Positions 46,207-57,980 of a stretch of 64,000 bases of DNA are shown here, piece after piece (position 1 is the stretch's first letter; each line of letters opens with the position of its first letter). The DNA is taken from contig CAXKWD010000005.1 in the NCBI GenBank assembly GCA_964059195.1, positions 141,881,686 to 141,945,685 on the forward strand. Direction: 5' to 3'. Position numbers and translations under genes: made by a program. The notes under the pieces were generated by a model. It did not search any database and was not told the origin of the DNA. It saw only the letters and a program-made list of their open reading frames with translations. The stretch comes from Ectobius pallidus (Eukaryota; Arthropoda; Insecta; Blattodea; Ectobiidae).

Positions 46207-46330
46207 TTAAGATGGCTTCTCGGGTTATCAGCCGTGTCAAAATTATAAGGCTCAAGCTTCTGGCCATCTTCACTCTGTGGCTCAATCCTTATAATTTTGA
46301 CAAGGCTAATAACCCAAGAAGCCATCTTAA
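46207..46330. mobile_element. TTAA-bounded hairpin MITE
   Basis: TTAAGATGGCTTCTCGGG and its near-complement bound inverted arms of about 44 bp, including GTCAAAATTATAAGG, around a loop of about 35 bp. Both ends fall on TTAA, the site used by piggyBac-type elements, but the assignment is tentative. Located about 170 bp past the LRR gene 2 poly(A) signal. Confidence 0.7.
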
Positions 46331-46839
46331 GTAATCAGTGCCGTGAAAGCTTCAATCTTCTTTTATTGGTATTTGTACATTTTAAGCATGCGTGTTTAGA
46401 GAAAATGCTCTACTTGATATTTACGTATAGAAGAAGAAATCTGATGTCAAATACCACAAAGATTGACAAATCAGCGAAAGCAGCCCTCTTTTGGGATACA
46501 GTTCATGAAGTCAATAGTGATCCAGGACTGATGGTCATACCTGGTCACAAAGAACTTTCAGTCTGGGAGATGGTTTTTATTTTTATTCATTTAAGAAGAA
46601 GAACCAACTAAAATTTCTAAGTATGTACGTTGGGCACAAAGCTACAACATAAATAGAAACTATGGCAGTTCCCCAAATTCTTAATGTAAGATGAACTTTG
46701 ATCTTGACTTTTTGCACCATTTTCATACATAAAGAATCGGGTTCCATCATGACCTACATTATAAGGTTGTATGTTTACGTTTAAAATTTGCTGTCAATCA
46801 AATGCACCATCTCTTAGAACTGGAGAATATATGTATATA

Positions 46840-47564
46840 CAGTGAACGCCGCTTAATGTAATCGCGGATAATGTTATCAATCGGGTAATGTTATCATTTT
46901 CATGAAATCCCGTACAGATTAAAACTGATACAGTGAAAAAATGCTGTTTATTGTGATCCTTTTTACGGCTTTATTTCCAAGTACTGTACGTCATTCAAAA
47001 TGTTGTTTTTAAGGGTTTTGTTTCTAACTCAACCGTATTGTGTTGTATTAGAATTAGCAGCTCCATTTCCAGCTCACAGGATGACCAGTTCGAGGGGGTG
47101 CTTTTTTCAGCAATAAAACATGTTTCACCCCTCAGTTAAGCCTTAATCTGCAGCTTTTGATTTATGAAGTTAACAGTGCTGACATACAGTTTGGCTAGTG
47201 TAAAATGAAAAGACAGGCGTAGATGTTTTGCTACGCAATGTTTACCATTTCTAAAAACTCTAGTAACTCGTAACTGAGTATGGAGTATTGATGATTCCCA
47301 GTTATGTATTATCTTATGAATTAATAGCTTATATAACTACCAAGACTTTCACAGCCGGCGTTCAATGATATATTACGGACAGACCACGTCCATACAGCCC
47401 GGAAATGGAAACATCATTAATAGCTTTTAATTCTGTTTTTGTAGTGTATTATCTTATGTATGAATAAATAACCTTCAATTAACTCTTTTGGCTACTGTTA
47501 TCAATTGGTTAATATTATCAGATTAGCTGCGTCCCGAAGTGATGACAATAAGTGGCATGCACTA
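46840..47564. mobile_element. pogo/Tigger-like non-autonomous element
   Basis: Left end CAGTGAACGCCGCTTAATGT and right end (complement TAGTGCATGCCACTTATTGT) are inverted and flanked by TA. The inner subterminal word 'aatgttatca' repeats at both ends. No transposase. Confidence 0.65.
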
Positions 47565-47570
47565 TATATA

Positions 47571-47740
47571 TAATGGGCTAGCACCTTTGTCTTTTAACTT
47601 TATGGGCTAGCCCCTTTTTCTTTAAACTTTATGGGCTAGCACCTTTTTCTTTAAACTTAACGGGCTAACACCTTTTTCTTTAATCTTAACAGGCTAGCAC
47701 CGTTTTCTTTAAACTTAATGGGCTAGCACCTTTTCTTTAC
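47571..47740. repeat. Minisatellite, about 33 bp x 5
   Basis: Units of ATGGGCTAGCACCTTT followed by TTCTTTAAACTTA, about five copies with scattered substitutions. It lies 3' of the minus-strand gene ending at 47868. Confidence 0.9.
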
Positions 47741-47867
47741 AGCTCAGCCTGTAAAATGGAACTTTCCATAGACGGAGTGAGTTCTACTAAAAATGTTTAA
47801 GATTCAAAATAACACAAAAGTAATGACAAAATCTCTTTCATGTTTGCTTCTAGACCATATTTGCTGT

Positions 47868-47873
47868 TTTATT
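47868..47873 (-). promoter_or_regulatory. Poly(A) signal of the microexon gene
   Basis: AATAAA on the minus strand, 53 nt past the stop codon at 47926-47928. Confidence 0.55.
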
Positions 47874-47925
47874 AGTCTTCAAAGCAGGATGCAGTAAGAA
47901 AAGTAAATAAATAGAATCAAATAGG

Positions 47926-48117
47926 TTAATCGTGTTTGAGATTTACTTTAAAACCAAGGATGGAACCAAGCCGCTCCTCAGTTAACTTTCGAGCAACATC
48001 GAGCCAACTGCTGGCTTCATCTAGGAGGCATCTGAATGTTTTACACACACAATCAGCGATGATGCAACCAAATGTCCAAGCATCTGGTATGTCTGTGTCC
48101 AATCCTGCTCTCTTGTC
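47926..48117 (-). CDS. Microexon gene: last coding exon
   Basis: It opens at phase 0 after the acceptor gatgttacag and encodes 63 residues: DKRAGLDTDIPDAWTF, then CIIADCVCKTFRCLLDE, WLDVARKLTEERLG and the end KVNLKHD. Unlike the Gly/Ser-rich exons before it, this part looks folded and helical, with four cysteines in CIIADCVCKTFRC. Family not recognised. An AATAAA follows at 47868. Confidence 0.65.
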   Translation of the reverse strand, partial: DKRAGLDTDIPDAWTFGCIIADCVCKTFRCLLDEASSWLDVARKLTEERLGSILGFKVNLKHD

Positions 48118-49730
48118 CTGTAACATCAAGATCATTTTGTGAAAGAAACATATTATCTTGCAAGGAATATCATCCTCAGAGAAGTAATTGCGAGCTTTGC
48201 ATTTTGGTTTTTAAAATCTGCAATTTGAGAAATTTTTTAAAATGTTAAATTTTATGTTTATTAACATTGTTAATATACTTGGACATTTCTAAACTCCATA
48301 TCTGTGTTATATCCATTTCTTCAAGACTTCCTTTCGACTTTTCCTAATTTTTTAACCCTACAGCCTTGTTTTTCGTGTAGGTAGATCTGGGTATCTTGCA
48401 TCTATTTTATATTTTTCATATTTATAAAGAAAGATATATAACTGAGTTACAGGACACAATTTGCATATTTATTCATATATGGCAAAATTTGTGCCAAACA
48501 AAATAACAAAAGTGATTATATTCATAATTTGCATTCAAGTAACTATTTTTAGTGTTATGTTCATTATCTATACTATAATTTTTGAGAGGTGGGGCTTGAA
48601 ATTAGTGCTGCGAAAGGGAAACAAGTGAGTGCTACAGCACCGTTGGAATGTTGCCATGACTATGTTGCCAGTGTTACTGATTCAACATTAGCACATGCAA
48701 GAGTTTGTTGTATCCCTTTCCTCTTGGATTCAAAATGCATTTATTTGCATTAATGTTGTTCCACATGTCATTCTGTCTCTGGCTATTCTGCAGTTGTTTT
48801 TCATGTGCCCTTGTGAAAATTACTCCGCAAATATACATGTCATATGATCAGCAATAATTTCATGTACCCTTATGAGTTGTACGAACTGACTCCGAATATA
48901 AAGGACTATAAGTTGTGTTGCCTTATGTGTTGTGAAAGGTGCTAGAAACCCTGTAAGCATATCATTGACTAAATTGCAGCTTACGGGCAGAATTGATGTG
49001 TACAAAGTGACTCCGCCTCAGAGGACTTAAAATTCGTATAATCTTATGCATATTGTATGTGATTCCACTTTCATTCTAAATATACGGGAATGTCTGGCAA
49101 TCTTCCGTCAAGTCAACAGCGAGAGTACCCCTATTTTTTTTTTTTTTTTTTAGGGAAAAGAGTATTTCATATGCATATGATAAGTGTTAAAAAAATTACC
49201 CCAAAAAAGTACATATTGAAATTGACTGCATATTCTTTCAAATCGACTTTTTGAGATGAACAGGATTTCCTTAACACAGTAATATGATTATGAAATTATT
49301 CTTCAAAAAATACTTGTGTAGACTTTTATAATTTTATTGTGTGCTGAGAATCCAGTTCTCTCTCTGAAAAATATGGAGATAAAAAATAATTCAAAGTGAA
49401 AATTTACATCTTGATTTGGTTTCTGTTAAAACATATCTAAGTTAAGGTGGCAGCAAATGCTTTGTCTTTTACAATTCCTAAGTTAAAAATTAGAAAGATA
49501 GCTGCATTTTTCAGAAAAGAAAATCTGTGTATGAGATAAAACAAAATTGGGCAGGCAGATAATTTTCAGTGTAGAAAATTGTGTGGAATATTTCCCTGAG
49601 AAAGGCCACAAATATATAGGCTTTCAAATCATTAAAAAAAATTGTTACTCAGAGGAGTTTCTGAGCTTTCCACAACATTAATTAACATAAGAGTATTTTT
49701 AAATATAATATGGATATGTTGTATATTTAC

Positions 49731-49811
49731 CATGGAGCCTATTAATCCTTCTCGACGGCTGCTCATACTGCCTATCTTTTGACCAAAGCCTGGACCATTA
49801 CCTGCACTTGT
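49731..49811 (-). CDS. Microexon gene: 81-nt exon
   Basis: Acceptor ttccacag, donor ATG|gtaaat. The 27 codons read in phase 0 (TSAGNGPGFGQKIG, then SMSSRREGLIGSM). Continues the Gly/Ser/Arg-rich theme of the upstream exons. Confidence 0.62.
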
Positions 49812-50450
49812 CTGTGGAACAAACCATTTCATTTTGTAGAGGTATAAGTAATCATAAATATAAGTTTCACACGCAATATATATTATTGGTTGATTTTGTG
49901 ACTTCATAGTTCACATTAGAAAAGTCCCAAGAATTTTAAAATATCTTCCAATTATACTCTGAGAATTGAAGCTAGGATTATCTGTAGTGTGTAACCAATT
50001 ACTTTTTTCTTTGAAAGGATATTGACATAAATAACAGTAAAAATCTAAATCAACCAGAATTTGCTAATTGATAATGAGATTTTAGAAAATAATACAGTAA
50101 AGTGGAACGTCTGTTATCGGAACTGATAGGACTGAGGGTAGTTCGAATTTTCAGTGCGTTGGGAATATTGAATACGTACGAAGTAACAAATTTAAACTTT
50201 GAAAAAATTATAATAATAGAAACGAATAAAAATACAATTAAATACCTTAATGGAAAAAACAACTTATTTTTTTCCTGCACCATTTCCAGACTTTTGTGTC
50301 CTTAAACCGAACTCAACTACACTTTTCACATCCTCAAACAACAAATGGTTGCATTGGTTGGCAATCAGCACTAATAACAAATGCAAAACGGTCAGTTTCC
50401 TGAGGGTTTCGTAAACACTAGATTATTATTTTGTAGATATGTCTGTAGAT

Positions 50451-50870
50451 GTCTGGAGAAAGATTAAATGAATCTAGTACACGAAAGAAATAATACCAAG
50501 AAATCATTAATTTAAATGATGGTTGGAATACCGTATCTGCTACACCCCATTCAGCTGTGGAAAGGTTAACTAGAATGTGAAGTGAAAAGGAATTGCATAT
50601 AGTGGAGTTATTGGCAATAAATCTAAATATTATTACTTCCATTATAAATTCCAATAGGAAATTCAGAAGATCCTTTTATGAAGTAAATGTGAGACTTGAT
50701 TGAACTTACTGTTGATCCTCTGCCATAGCCAGCTGGTCTCGATGAGCTTGCTGTGCTGCCATTGAAACCTTCAGCCTGCAATGTAAGATGGATGATTGTT
50801 TAATTTTATTAATGATAACTTTGTTTGAGCTTTCACTGCCAAGGGTAATTGGAGTCTTTTCATACATCAC
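50451..50870. repeat. Tandem segmental duplication, copy B
   Basis: About 420 bp matching 51947-52346 in the same orientation. It contains one exon and about 250 + 100 bp of flanking intron. The longest shared stretch includes 'gtggagttattggcaataaa' and the segment running through the splice donor. Confidence 0.9.
50710..50775 (-). CDS. Microexon gene: 66-nt exon, duplicate B
   Basis: Acceptor acattgcag, donor ACA|gtaagttca, phase 0 at both ends. Encodes AEGFNGSTASSSRPAGYGRG plus ST. Nearly the same as the exon at 52190-52255, with identical donor context and similar introns, so one arose by tandem duplication (50451-50870 versus 51947-52346). Confidence 0.68.
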
Positions 50871-51179
50871 ATACACCTTCTGCCATAATGTTTTACGAAT
50901 GCAGTAAAAGCTCTATTAAAGACCACACCTAATTAGTGACCACTGTTCTTGAAGACCATTTTTCGAGAAACTGACATTCAAGCCCATAACATCAGTGCTA
51001 TTGGTATTTCTGTTAAAAGACCAAAGTCCAATGTTTTTGTTTTTAACTTCTTTTTATTGACTTAGTCATAAAATAATTATTTATGCAGTACACTTAAAAT
51101 TAGTAGCTGAATGTTAATACTTGATGGCAACACTGCTGGATCTTTTGTAAATAGAAACTGGATGAGCTTTGGGCTTGTG

Positions 51180-51600
51180 TTTTTTTTCCCTTTCTTTCTT
51201 TTTTTCTTCTTTTTGTTTTTTGTTTTTGTTTTTTTTTTTCTGTTTAGCTGTCAAAATGCCCTGTCCTAAACCAAAGCCTTCGTTTGTTCAATGGATCTAA
51301 CCCATCTCGGCCATCACCTATCCTGGTCTGGAGAGAGCAGGATTAAACTTGAGTTTTCAAGTGCTTGGATTTTTTGATGTTTTAATTTTGGACCTTTGAA
51401 TTTTTAATTTTGGATTTTTTAAATTTTGATTCTTTGAATTTTTTATTTTTTGGATTTTTAAATTTTGTATTTTAGTTTTTTAAATTTTGGATTTTTAAAT
51501 TTTTTAAATTTTGGTATTTTCGATTTTTTATTTTTTATTTTTAAATTTTGGAATTTATTATTTATTAAATTTTGGATTTTTGGATGTTTTTATTGCTCCT
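51180..51600. repeat. T-rich low-complexity tract
   Basis: A (T)n and TTTC-rich block, then, from about 51366, many degenerate copies of TTTTTAAATTTTGGA over about 230 bp. A 75-codon frame crossing it is an artefact of composition. Confidence 0.85.
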
Positions 51601-51946
51601 TTGTCTCTTCCCTTCAGGAGTTCAGTGACAGCCCCACAGGCTATAACATGCTACCGGTGAACTTCACACTGACATGGCCAGTGAAAGTGTGAGCCGCCTG
51701 TACTAGGAGACTCAAGATCTTTAGTACATACTCCTCACATTAAATCATCAGCGAGCAACTTTTGAATCACTGAGGAAAATTTCAGTACAGCAATTGTGTT
51801 TCATGAATTACTTCTTTAATGCATAGACAAATGTTTGCAGGTTTTAACATAAAATATTAAAATCTAATTATATTTTCAAATTTGCGCCTGTGTGATTTCA
51901 TATTTGACCAGAATTTGAACTGATGCATATAAATGAAATTATTAAT

Positions 51947-52346
51947 GTCTGGAGGAAGATTATGTGAATATGGTACATGAAAAAAAATACCAAGAAATTA
52001 TTAATTCAAATGTATGGGTTGGAATATCATTCAGCTATAGAAAGGTTAACTGGAGTTTGAAGTGAAAACGGTTTGCATATAGTGGAGTTATTGGCAATAA
52101 ATCTAAATATTATTACTTCCATTATATCTTCCAATAGGAAATTCAGAAGATCCTTTTATGAAGTAAATGTGAGACTTGATTGAACTTACTGTTGATCCTC
52201 TGCCATAGCCAGCTGGTCTCGATAAACCTGCTGCGCTGCCACTAAAACCTCCAGCCTGCAATATAAGATGGATGATTATTCAACTTAATTAATAATTATG
52301 TTTGAGTTTTCACTGCCAAGGAAATTGGAGTCTTTTCAGGGATCAC
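51947..52346. repeat. Tandem segmental duplication, copy A
   Basis: Partner of 50451-50870. Separated from it by about 1.1 kb containing T-rich low-complexity DNA. Small indels distinguish the copies. Confidence 0.9.
52190..52255 (-). CDS. Microexon gene: 66-nt exon, duplicate A
   Basis: Acceptor atattgcag, donor ACA|gtaagttca. Encodes AGGFSGSAAGLSRPAGYGRG plus ST in phase 0. The second half (SRPAGYGRGST) is identical to duplicate B. Substitutions in the first half are mostly conservative for a Gly/Ser-rich segment, and the frame is kept, as expected if both are translated. Confidence 0.68.
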
Positions 52347-52479
52347 TGTTATCTTAAATTCAATGTGTAATGAAGTTAGTTGCTTTGGCTGTTGTTATTG
52401 TATTGTAATTTCTATGTGATTCATTTAAAAAGGTAATTTGACTATAATTTTTCGTATCATACAGTCATGGAAACCATCA

Positions 52480-52612
52480 TTAACGGCCGTGGATGGCTGC
52501 ATGCTGAACACATGCCCCCCCAATCCTGCCATCTGCCTATGGTAGATGACACAGCGGTCGTATGGTAGGCCTGGTCCCTCAAGAATGTAGGACCATGGAG
52601 TTTCTTTAGTTT
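52480..52612 (+). mobile_element. SINE 3' fragment
   Basis: Matches the 3' half of the SINE at 40090-40406 ('aatcctgccatctgcctatg', 'gtaggcc', 'catggagttt'). The tRNA head is absent (5' truncation). Confidence 0.8.
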
Positions 52613-53155
52613 AATATTTTAAAATGCAAAATAAATAAATACCACATATAATTCTATGGGTTCCCCTAGAAAAATTGTCCTACTTCAGCACTGTCCAAAA
52701 CATATATGCACGAATAACACTTTTTTTTATCATTTTGTGACAAGTCGAAGGAAATAGGATTGCAGTAGTGTTAAAATGAAATGGGTGAGAGAGTATTGGT
52801 GGGGGGATGGAGGCACCGGTGTTCTTTGGATGCCAGAACCTAATTTTATTCCCAGTTTGACCCTGACAGCAGGAGAAAGAAAATGCACTTTTTTTTTTAT
52901 TAGATTTGACTTTTAAAACAAATTCCTCATAATTAAAAAGTACTGCCTCGCCTGTAAACTTCATAACTTAAGTTATTGCAAAAATTAGGTGGGATAACAG
53001 AATCACATTCTTTAGAAAATTAACATTTTACTAAACTGTATTCTAGACCCTTATTCATGATTTTGCTTCAATTGTAACTTTTCACAATAAATTAAGGATA
53101 CCGTACACGAAACATGTGATAAAAAATGTTGTTATTTCTTTTGGATGTGACTTAC

Positions 53156-53218
53156 AGCCAATCCTGATCTGTATGATGGCTGCGAGGCACCAGCTCTTGC
53201 CCCAGCACCATAGCCTCT
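53156..53218 (-). CDS. Microexon gene: 63-nt exon
   Basis: Acceptor tctaaacag, donor GCT|gtaagtca. The 21 codons in phase 0 read RGYGAGARAGASQPSYRSG plus LA. The GYG and RAG words echo GYGRG in the neighbouring duplicated exons. Confidence 0.62.
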
Positions 53219-54082
53219 CTGTTTAGAACAAATATAACATGTATGAGAAACATTGCACATCAGAACCACACCATAAAAGAATCAGAATGGTTGCACACAC
53301 AGTATTTGGATTAAGACTAGAGTCTTAATTACATTTTACTTGCTTTGAAAAGCTATAAATTCCTCCTACACTGGGACTTGAACCGATCTATATAATTGTC
53401 GTCACTTGCTTATTTTGAAGGTAACTTTTTAACTACTAAGGTCACCAGTGACCACAATAATTGCAGGGGTTAGAGGAAGATAGTGCTAACCCTCTTTTTG
53501 TAAAAGTTAAGATTGTTGCACTGTTTATATTTTTTCTTAGTCACTGTTTATTCTAATGTTTCTGCGCATAGACTAATTCTGTTAATAAGTCTTGTTAGTA
53601 ACATAATATGTACAAAAAGGAGATAAAAATAAGATTTTCAGAATTGAGCAAACTTTAAAAATGTAATATCTAAAATGAGGTTTGTGTGAGTTAGCACTGG
53701 CTTCCCCTGACTCTAATTTAAATAATATTGAATAATATGTGCAAAAAATTATGCATACAATTACATTAATTTCTTTACAATTGTGTAAGAAACTAAAATA
53801 GGTAACTTGGAAGTTTAATAATAATGTTTTGCCAACATGGTAATAATTTTGAAAGTCCAGTAGTTGCAAATATTTAATTTAAAAAATATATTTATATTTG
53901 TATTCATATATATATTTTTTTAAAGCTTTTTCAACTTTCCTGAAAACAATTTTTCATTTGTTAATGGAGTTTCACGTAGGTTGGTTGTTATGGTTATGTA
54001 ATGATTGAGGGGGTGTACAGCTACTTATATGTGTACCATTGCCAGTTTGCCAGAGTTTTGACCTGCTGGAGATCTCTTACAT

Positions 54083-54584
54083 TAGGGTGTCCATATAATG
54101 TTTATATAAAAATGGGACATTTCATTATTTTATTTTGTAAAAGACCTGGGACAATTAAGGAAAAGAAAGGGAACAAAAATTTCATTCACAAAATTTTGGG
54201 AATATTTACAATTTATCTTTATCTCATGCACATAGATTATCCCAAATGACTTCTTAATTTTTTTCTGCAGACTGGTGTAGATAATTTATTCCACAGAAAT
54301 AGATGCCTCATTGTCACTGTACATTTCACTTTTACGTATTCTATCAAGAAGTGCATTTTTTCTTATAATTTATCATAAAAGTCAGCACAATTTACTCCAT
54401 TAAAATATATTTTGATAATGAGAAAGACCTTCACTATTGTAATTAATGTAGCGAGAAACACTGGCCAGTCAAAATCACAACAAAGCGGGACATTTGAGTG
54501 TCTCCAATAAAACTTCCGGGACAGCAGGACATTTAGTCAAAAAAGAGGACTGTCCTGGGAAAAACAGGACGAATGGACACCCTA
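54083..54584. mobile_element. hAT-type MITE (TAGGGTGTCCA ends)
   Basis: TAGGGTGTCCAT and ATGGACACCCTA are inverted ends flanked by TCTTACAT (54075-54082) and CCTTACAT (54585-54592), an 8-bp duplication with one mismatch. It lies in an intron of the microexon gene. Confidence 0.8.
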
Positions 54585-55581
54585 CCTTACATGCTTGTAA
54601 TTCTAGCTATGATGTTGTCACGTTCGTACATAACTCATTAACTTGGACACAAAAAGCCAGTGCCATAATGTTTTATGCCACCCAGGCTGAAAGTTTGATC
54701 AATATGCATTCATTACAAATTCAACATGTAACTCTTTCCTTTTTCCTTCCTTCCTTCAGAGTGTTGTGTGGTGGCTACATCAACTATATGGCACACTGTT
54801 TTAGAAGGCATCTGTGCTGAGCCAATGCTTACTTGTGATAGCTGCACTGCTGCCAAATGTTGCATTCTGAACAAGTAAGTCATGGTGGTAGAGGTAAGGA
54901 AGTGACGTTCGTCAAGTCACTTTGTTTATTCTTGACACAATAACTTGAGAACCTTAATAGTGTAGAAATGTGGCATTTGGACAGGCTTCTACAAAATTTC
55001 TTGATGCTTATAGCTAGGTACATTAAAATGACGAATTTTCAATAGTATTTTTGAACGCATGCTTGTGCCATGGGTGTCTGAACTAGACAACAGCGCAAGA
55101 CTGTGATAGGCTAGTCGAAACTAGACAAGCCCCTCGTAGTCCTGCCTCATATGACTTTTAAAACCGTGTGCCGAATAGTGTATAGGAAACATCATTATAC
55201 GAAGGGAGAAAAAAAAAGTTTGTCTTATGCTATTGACATAATATTGTCGTTACAGCAAAAGTTACTAACTCCAAAAATGACCATTTTAAGTTACATGTAT
55301 TACTACATTGATGAAAGAATGCTTTATAGACAGGTAGAACTCGCTAATTGATATCCCAACCCATGTCCCAGTAACTAATACTTCTAGTTTCAAATGAAGA
55401 TTTTGGACTTAGTGACTTCTGCTGGAACAAAGACGATATGCATCAAGAGAAGGGATTTAAAAAAAATATTAGCTAGAATTTGAATTCTTTTATTTAGAAG
55501 AGTGTAGTGCGCTATCTTTACATCTGGTTTATTTAAATATTTATTATTAATCTCTGACCTCTGTAGAGTGTTTGAACTTAC

Positions 55582-55620
55582 CAATGGTTCTGCACTGTAT
55601 TCTGTGGCACCTGCTTGGCC
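55582..55620 (-). CDS. Microexon gene: 39-nt exon
   Basis: Acceptor ttttccctacag, donor TTG|gtaagttc, phase 0. Thirteen codons: GQAGATEYSAEPL. Very short, but with strong sites on both sides and phase continuity with 53156-53218. Confidence 0.55.
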
Positions 55621-55699
55621 CTGTAGGGAAAATAGTTTAATTTTAATTACAAGCAAAATTTTTCGTGTCTTGGTTCCAGTAGTCCCAAAATTGACATAT

Positions 55700-57840
55700 A
55701 TATAGAGCTGGAATTTCTATAAAAATTACATATTTTACCCTTTATCTTTAGATTGTGGGAAACCATAAATGTTCATAAGCACACCATATGAAGACTATTT
55801 TAGTGGTTTCTGTATCACGTGCATCAGCAGCAGACCGTATGAGAATTAATTAAGGCTGATAAAAATTAAATGCACGCCATACATTCCGTTTGGAAAGCAC
55901 GATAATAAGGTTACAAAGGTAAAGAAACCATAGGCAATGTAACACTGACACTGAGCTCTTCATATATCACTATCACTCGCTAGAAGTTTCATTGATGTCT
56001 TGAAGTCTTCTTGTAAGCAGAGATGAGTGATTCCGCCAATAAATGAAAAAAACTTGCTGGTTTAAAAGATATATTTAATGACAATTCCGGAGGACCACTT
56101 GAAATTAATATTCCAAGAAATGATGTGAATAATAATAAATACACACATGCAGCAATTATATGCTGTAATTATAACGTTCACAGTCAATGTGATACTTGAA
56201 TTCACAAATTATAATGCAATAATAATGTTACTGAACTATATTGCGTATCAAAGTAAATACAGCTATGTTGCGATAAAGTCAATGCAATATTACAAGCTGT
56301 ATGAAATAATTTTAGGCTTTAAAGCACTCACTTGGTAATAAAGATTCCTTTCGTAGCTAATATCACCTCAAGACGTAATCCTGAAGTCCAAATCAGGCCA
56401 TAATCAAGATAATCAATCCTTGAAGAAATGCCTGGTAGAGACACTAAACAAATTCAGCCATTCTGTGGCGAATAAAACGTGGAAAATTGCTTCTGTGCAA
56501 TTAATACCAAATATGAAGAAACCTTAACTCGCAGAAAGCGAAATATAAGGATCTATGATGATAAAAAACCACTGCTGGTTAAGTCCAGAATGGACTATAA
56601 TCCTTTAAGAGGATTGTATAATGGCGACGTAGAAGAAGGAATGAATGTTTTGAATAAAACAATGACTTATAACAATACTAGTAAAATCAATCCCATTGGG
56701 CGAAGATTACGAAACGATTGAGCAATTATAATTTTAATGAAAAACGTAGATTGTGAAGCAATCAAAAAGAATAGTAAGAGAATGAATAAAATATGTTAAT
56801 AATTATTCTGTACTTAAAATAATAAAAATATAAACTGAAAATAAACGTTAATTTGAGTTTAATAGAGAAAAGAACTAATGGTCAATTGTTTTTGACAATA
56901 AAAATAATAATTACTAGGAGGCAGTGAGGAAATTAGCATTGAATAAAAATATTACCAAAGCCGCAAGAAGACAAGATTAAATATTAAAGGATTATTAAAG
57001 ATAGCCATGATAATGAAAAACTCTAAAGCTCAAGGTATCAAACAAAACTGAACAGTTTTATTTTACATATTTTTACAAATTTATAGGAATATTAAGTATT
57101 CTTGTCATATTACATGGAATTACATATTTAAAACCATTTTCATATTATATGTGTAAATTGTTTTGTTGAAGTTCAATACTGGTCCACCTCTGTGGTGCAG
57201 GGGATTTGTTTTCTCCTCTCACGTGGTGGACTTGGGGTCATTTACTGTTCGGGACAAATTGCCTAGGTGGGTTTCATAAAATAGATGATGTTACTTTAGC
57301 TTGCTTAGGAATTGTCTATTGTCATTTCTTAATAATAATAATAAAATCTGGGCCGATTGTTATCCCACTCATCCCTGGTAGGCAGTCAGCCAGTCAGAGT
57401 TAGGAGACAAGCACTATGTGCAGAGGTCGTAGTAGACCTTCAATTGATGTAAATTCTTTTTAACTCAGTTTTTACCTCAAATTTTTAAAATTTAATTTAT
57501 TTAATGCTTAAATTTTTTCTTCCTGCCTATTTAAAGTGTTATGTACTGTACAAAATTGAAGATAAAGTTTATTTTTTCTTTAATGCTTTAATCTGATAAA
57601 AGAAAGAAAACATGGATTTTATGTCGAAGGCAAGTCAGTCAAACCTTCAAATTAAATCATATCCCCTCTGTTTCCGTAAGTTTGGCGCTCATTTGCCACC
57701 TTGCATTTTGAAAACTTTTTCTCATAGGTTGAACTATTTTTTTTTTTTTTTTGGTGTGTGTGTTTTGAAGGTAAACTAATGGAATTTTGTAGACATGATG
57801 GAATTTATTCTCGCTGTAAGTGCTGAACATAAGGAAGTAG
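55700..57840. other. Large intron, no further exon confirmed
   Basis: AT-rich. Open frames at 56147-56721 have no motif. A fragment near 57255-57340 resembles the LINE 3' tail (ttagcttgcttaggaattg, then tctattgtcat). Confidence 0.35.
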
Positions 57841-57850
57841 TGTTCCTTAC

Positions 57851-57980
57851 CAATAACAGATGGCGTCAGCATTGACTGCTGCTGCTTCCTGCTGAGAATC
57901 TTGAGCACTTGCAGCGCGAGCAAATCACCGGGCATTTCAAATAGGGTTTGGTGCTTAAAGAGCAATTCCACGGGTGACGA
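57851..57980 (-). CDS. Microexon gene: N-terminal helical exon
   Basis: Acceptor atcaactgtcag, donor ATTG|gtaagg. 43 codons plus one base: SSPVELLFKHQTLFEMPGDL, then LALQVLKILSRKQQQ and SMLTPSVI. It looks like an amphipathic helical segment. It joins phase 0 to the exon at 59571-59615. It ends in phase 1, whereas the next exon I can see (55582-55620) reads in phase 0, so an exon between them is missing or the two sets belong to different transcripts. Confidence 0.6.

Noticed and set aside
46297..46611. 104-codon open frame after LRR gene 2
   Set aside because: It begins inside the hairpin MITE, has no motif, and has neither splice nor poly(A) support.
53363..53450. Minus-strand tRNA-like head with GGTTCAAGTCC
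   Set aside because: Only the B box is convincing. No body, tail or duplication was found.
56288..56384. Candidate 49-nt minus-strand exon (after gacttcag, before gtgagtgc) that would continue the phase-1 end at 57851
   Set aside because: It reads open, but joining it to 55620 creates a TGA at the following junction, so it does not bridge the two halves of the microexon gene.
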